Below are positions 61,295 through 64,000 of a DNA stretch of 64,000 nucleotides, piece after piece. Position numbers and translations under genes: made by a program. Each line of letters starts with the position of its first letter. Position 1 is the stretch's first letter. Location: positions 1,612,001 through 1,676,000 of the forward strand of contig NZ_OZ242342.1 of assembly GCF_965208555.1 (NCBI RefSeq), given 5' to 3'. The DNA is from Poriferisodalis sp965208555 (GTDB lineage Bacteria > Actinomycetota > Acidimicrobiia > Acidimicrobiales > Poriferisodalaceae). The notes beneath the pieces were generated by a model, which was not told where the DNA came from, made no database searches, and was given only the letters and a program-made list of their open reading frames with translations.

Positions 61295-61380
61295 GGCCCC
61301 CAACAGGCCACTCATCAGCCGCTCACGAGGCACCCGCTCTCTTCGGGCCGCCGTGTCAAGCAGTGATTCTGGTAACCAAT

Positions 61381-61402
61381 CAAATGGTCTGAAATTCATT
61401 TG
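61381..61402. promoter_or_regulatory. CAAATG-N10-CATTTG inverted repeat
   Basis: A perfect copy, 61 bases before the ATG/GTG of the coiled-coil gene at 61464. Same distance and order as at the 35618 paralogue. Confidence 0.55.
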
Positions 61403-61463
61403 AACGCCAGACCGACTTTTTCTACGGTGCCCGGCAGTTCGCAGCTCGCACCGGGAGGTCGCC

Positions 61464-61832
61464 GTGTCTGAAGAAGATCGATCTCGGCTCTACGCTTGGC
61501 TGCGTGAGCAGACCGACGAGCCGCTGGCGGAGTACCTGATGTCGTGCCTGCCGGCCGCGCCGCTGTCGGACCTGGTGACCAAGCAGCACTTGGAAGCCGT
61601 GCTCTCAGCAAGGTTCTCCGCATTCGAGCTGAAAATGGCCGCACAGCTCGAGGCAGTCCGCAAGGAAGCCGCGGCGCAGCGCGAAGCGGATCGGGAAGCA
61701 CAGGCCGCGCAGCGCGAGGCCGACCGCAAGACGTTGGACCAGCGCCTGCGGCGGCTCGCCATTGCACTGCCCATCGAGATCGTGGTGGCGCTCGCAGCAG
61801 TCGTCGCCGTCACCGAGTGGCTGCGCGGCTGA
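61464..61832 (+). CDS. Small coiled-coil membrane protein (paralogue of 35618)
   Basis: 122 aa from GTG 61464. SEEDRSRLYAWLREQTDEP and PLSDLVTKQHLE are nearly identical to the 35618 product, while the middle carries an extra AQREADRE repeat and the membrane span (LPIEIVVALAAVVAVTEWL) differs. The strong N-terminal conservation and diverging tail suggest the head has a conserved partner. Function unknown. Confidence 0.75.
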   Translation: MSEEDRSRLYAWLREQTDEPLAEYLMSCLPAAPLSDLVTKQHLEAVLSARFSAFELKMAAQLEAVRKEAAAQREADREAQAAQREADRKTLDQRLRRLAIALPIEIVVALAAVVAVTEWLRG

Positions 61833-61882
61833 ACGCCACCTGGCCACGACTGCACTAGGACTCGATCACTAGGGTCCGCTGG

Positions 61883-63187
61883 GTGCGGCGGACGAGGACG
61901 GCAGTGCTGGCGGTGCTCGTCGGGCTTGCTGCGCTCGGCGGCGCCATCGTGCCGTCGGGAACGGTCTCCGCAGCGTCCGATGACGGCGCACCGGCCTCCG
62001 CTGCGGATCGGCCTGCGTCGTACCCGGCTGTCGAGGGGCCGCGCAGCGACGACCTGTTCCTGGCTGCGTCACGCGGACGCACCTGCATGGTCCGTGCGGA
62101 CGGCACGGTGACGTGCTGGGGCGACTACGGCCTGCGCCAACGGTTGAGCACGGCAGGTCTGGTGGACGTCGTTGCGCTGAGCAGCGGCGACGAGCCCTTC
62201 GGGGGGCGTGGGCCGCTGCACGTGTGCGCACTGCACGCGGCCGGGACCGTCTCGTGCTGGGGGTCGGGCCACTTCGGACAGCTCGGCCAGGGCGACGTGG
62301 AGACGCACTACGTGCCGGTGAGCGTGCAGGGACTCGACGACGCTGTGGCGATAGCTGCCGGGGAGCGGTTCACCTGTGCGGTACACCTCGACGGCGGCGT
62401 GTCGTGCTGGGGTTCGAACCATGTCGGCGAGCTGGGTCACGGGTTAGAGGTATCCGAGATCCACCTGCCGACACGGGTGCCGGGTGTCGCCGATGCCGTC
62501 GCGATCAGCGCCGGCAACGATGCAGCGTGCACCATCAGCAGCAGCGGTGCGGTGACGTGCTGGGGATGGGGCGACGTCGCAGGACCGCCCCAAGCTGTTG
62601 CGGGTCTCAGCGACGTGACGGCCATCTCGATCGGCGGCACCTTGACCTGCGCAGTGGTGTCGGAAGGCGACGTCTATTGCTGGTCCACCTATGTGGGCGG
62701 CTCCACGCCGAGGAAGATGCCCGGCCTGGCGGACGTCGTCGACGTGGCCATGGGTTTCGGCACCGGCTGCGCAGTTCATCGAGACGGCGGCGTGTCGTGC
62801 TGGGGGAACAACAACGTGGGCCAGGTGGGCGACGGCACGAGGGAAAAGCGAACAGAACCGGTGCGGCTCGCCGGCATCAGCGATGCGATCGACGTGAGCC
62901 TCGGCCGGCAGACCACCGAGGTGACCGCCCACTCATGCGTGCTGCACCGTGACGGCGGCGTGTCGTGCTGGGGAGGCAACGAGCGCGGACAGCTCGGCGA
63001 CGGCACCGGCGAGCATCGGCCGTACCCGCAACGAGCCGAGACGTTCCCGGCGTTTGCCGGCAGCGAGTCGCCCGTGCTCGACCGGGGTCTGCTGCTGGCG
63101 TGGGTCGAGCAGGCGATCGGCGAGCACGTGGCGGAGTTCCCCTGGCACTGGGCCGCCTGGGACTACGCCCGGCATCAGGCCAAATAG
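61883..63187 (+). CDS. Secreted RCC1-repeat protein
   Basis: 434 aa from GTG 61883. A signal peptide (VLAVLVGLAALGGAIVPSGTVSA) is followed by about seven RCC1 blades with CxxxxDGxVxCWG (RTCMVRADGTVTCWG, FTCAVHLDGGVSCWG, HSCVLHRDGGVSCWG). The paired Cys in each blade should form disulfides outside the cell. There is no CWB2 head here, unlike 28991. The role is unknown; RCC1 propellers usually mediate binding. Confidence 0.85.
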   Translation: MRRTRTAVLAVLVGLAALGGAIVPSGTVSAASDDGAPASAADRPASYPAVEGPRSDDLFLAASRGRTCMVRADGTVTCWGDYGLRQRLSTAGLVDVVALSSGDEPFGGRGPLHVCALHAAGTVSCWGSGHFGQLGQGDVETHYVPVSVQGLDDAVAIAAGERFTCAVHLDGGVSCWGSNHVGELGHGLEVSEIHLPTRVPGVADAVAISAGNDAACTISSSGAVTCWGWGDVAGPPQAVAGLSDVTAISIGGTLTCAVVSEGDVYCWSTYVGGSTPRKMPGLADVVDVAMGFGTGCAVHRDGGVSCWGNNNVGQVGDGTREKRTEPVRLAGISDAIDVSLGRQTTEVTAHSCVLHRDGGVSCWGGNERGQLGDGTGEHRPYPQRAETFPAFAGSESPVLDRGLLLAWVEQAIGEHVAEFPWHWAAWDYARHQAK

Positions 63188-63251
63188 CGCCTCGCGCCAG
63201 AGTTCGCCTAGCTCGCGCTGAACGTGGCTGCGCGGCTGAGCAAGCCTGTGG

Positions 63252-64000
63252 CTAGGCGGAGGTGGGTCTGGCTGTTGCCATGGACGACCAGGCACCCCAT
63301 CCCTCGGTGTTCCGGGCCCTGACTCGAACCTTGTAGCTGTCGCCGTTGGTCAGGGACGAGAGCACTACCTCCAGGTCCGTGAGGGTTGTGTGGGACACAG
63401 CCGTATTCGTTGCCCAGCCGGCGCCGAGAGCGGTGCAGTCTTCGTCGGTGTCGTTGCAATAGTCCACTTCGTACTCGACGATGTCGGAGTGGTTCCTGGC
63501 GGGTGCCGTCCACGTCACGGTGATCTGAGCGTTGCCGGCCGTCACTCGAGGTGTCGAGGGCGGATTCGGGCCGCCCGGCGTTCCCGTCTCCTGGCTCGTC
63601 CAGGCACTGTCGCCGTGGCTCCGGCTGAGAGTGCGCATTTCGACGAGGTGCGAGTTGCCGTTGGTGAGCCCCGAGATCGTGTAGCGGGTCGAGGTCGAAC
63701 CGATGCCGGTCCTGGTCGTCCAGTCGTCGTAGTCGCTGGTGCAGTCCTTGGTGGCGTCGGTGTTGTCGCAGTACCGCAGCTGGAGGCTCGTGATCGTCGA
63801 CCCGCGGGCGTTCGGCCTAGGCCACGTCACGATCAGCTGCCGGTTGCCCGATGCCAGCGTCATCGTGGGCGCATCGGGCGTGCCTCTCGGCATCCCCGTG
63901 GCCGCTTCCGACCACGGACTCTCGCGCAGGCCGGCCGTGGCACGCACGCGCACCTGGTACGCGGTGCCGTTGACGAGGCTGCCGATGGTCGTGCTGGTGC
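63252..64000 (-). CDS. Fibronectin type III repeat protein, C-terminal part (5' end outside window)
   Basis: The open frame continues past 64000. At least two and a half FN3 domains are visible: TWPRPNARGSTITSLQLRYC, SGLTNGNSHLVEMRT, TWTAPARNHSDIVEYEVDYC, SSLTNGDSYKVRVRARN. Paired Cys occur in each. It ends at TGA/TAG 63252, 65 bases past the RCC1 gene, to which it converges. It is probably part of a large secreted adhesin-like or enzyme protein; the head is not in the window. Confidence 0.85.
   Translation of the reverse strand, partial: TSTTIGSLVNGTAYQVRVRATAGLRESPWSEAATGMPRGTPDAPTMTLASGNRQLIVTWPRPNARGSTITSLQLRYCDNTDATKDCTSDYDDWTTRTGIGSTSTRYTISGLTNGNSHLVEMRTLSRSHGDSAWTSQETGTPGGPNPPSTPRVTAGNAQITVTWTAPARNHSDIVEYEVDYCNDTDEDCTALGAGWATNTAVSHTTLTDLEVVLSSLTNGDSYKVRVRARNTEGWGAWSSMATARPTSA

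Overview
The window is GC-rich DNA with compact, mostly GTG/ATG/TTG-started genes, secreted proteins with Ala-rich signal peptides, lipoproteins, and an actinobacterial-type HemB. It looks like an Actinomycetota chromosome. I would guess Acidimicrobiia, but no rRNA or tRNA gene was recognised here to prove it.

Left edge (1-8.4 kb) is ordinary chromosome: the 3' end of an aquaporin gene, hemB, a repeat-bearing lipoprotein, an SCP2-like protein, an Fpg/Nei DNA glycosylase, a nitroreductase, two SDR oxidoreductases, and an ECF sigma factor fused to a membrane segment and an outside domain.

From 8.5 to 61.3 kb the window is an island of surface proteins. Fourteen genes carry cell-wall-binding repeats of the CWB2 type (PF04122; variants of AGADRYxTA, usually three per protein) after a signal peptide. 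Eight are giant paralogues of about 920-970 aa sharing the same beta-rich C-terminal modules (8490, 31870, 36194, 44411, 47501, 52059, 55015, 58443). Six use the CWB2 head to carry something else: an HExxH peptidase, a TolB-like propeller plus M6-like metallopeptidase, a trypsin-like protease, RCC1 repeats, a DUF3179 domain, or unknown sequence. A minus-strand run from 26.3 kb to 12.1 kb looks like one operon or two, with pyrE embedded in it. A TlpA-like thioredoxin lipoprotein lies directly upstream of the DUF3179 gene. That gene has one in-frame TGA exactly where the first Cys of the conserved CPxC motif belongs, so it is a candidate selenoprotein (U-P-P-C) or a single nonsense mutation. Between surface genes there are also a cytochrome c lipoprotein facing an SLH-anchored PQQ-type sugar dehydrogenase.

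The 34.9-61.8 kb part shows heavy rearrangement. It holds two VapBC-like modules in the window (11.4 and 34.9 kb), a broken nucleotidyltransferase toxin/antitoxin locus, a DUF4143 ATPase, a truncated minimal nucleotidyltransferase, an AlbA/Schlafen-like regulator beside a truncated Fic gene, and a P4-type tyrosine recombinase flanked by two divergent CWB2 giants. Blocks have been copied: a leader with two purine-rich ribosome-binding-like motifs and a TTG start, a strong GC hairpin downstream of several giants, a CAAATG-N10-CATTTG inverted repeat, and a small coiled-coil membrane protein. This looks like a set of surface-layer cassettes diversified by duplication and recombination. The right edge has a secreted RCC1 protein and the end of a fibronectin-III protein.
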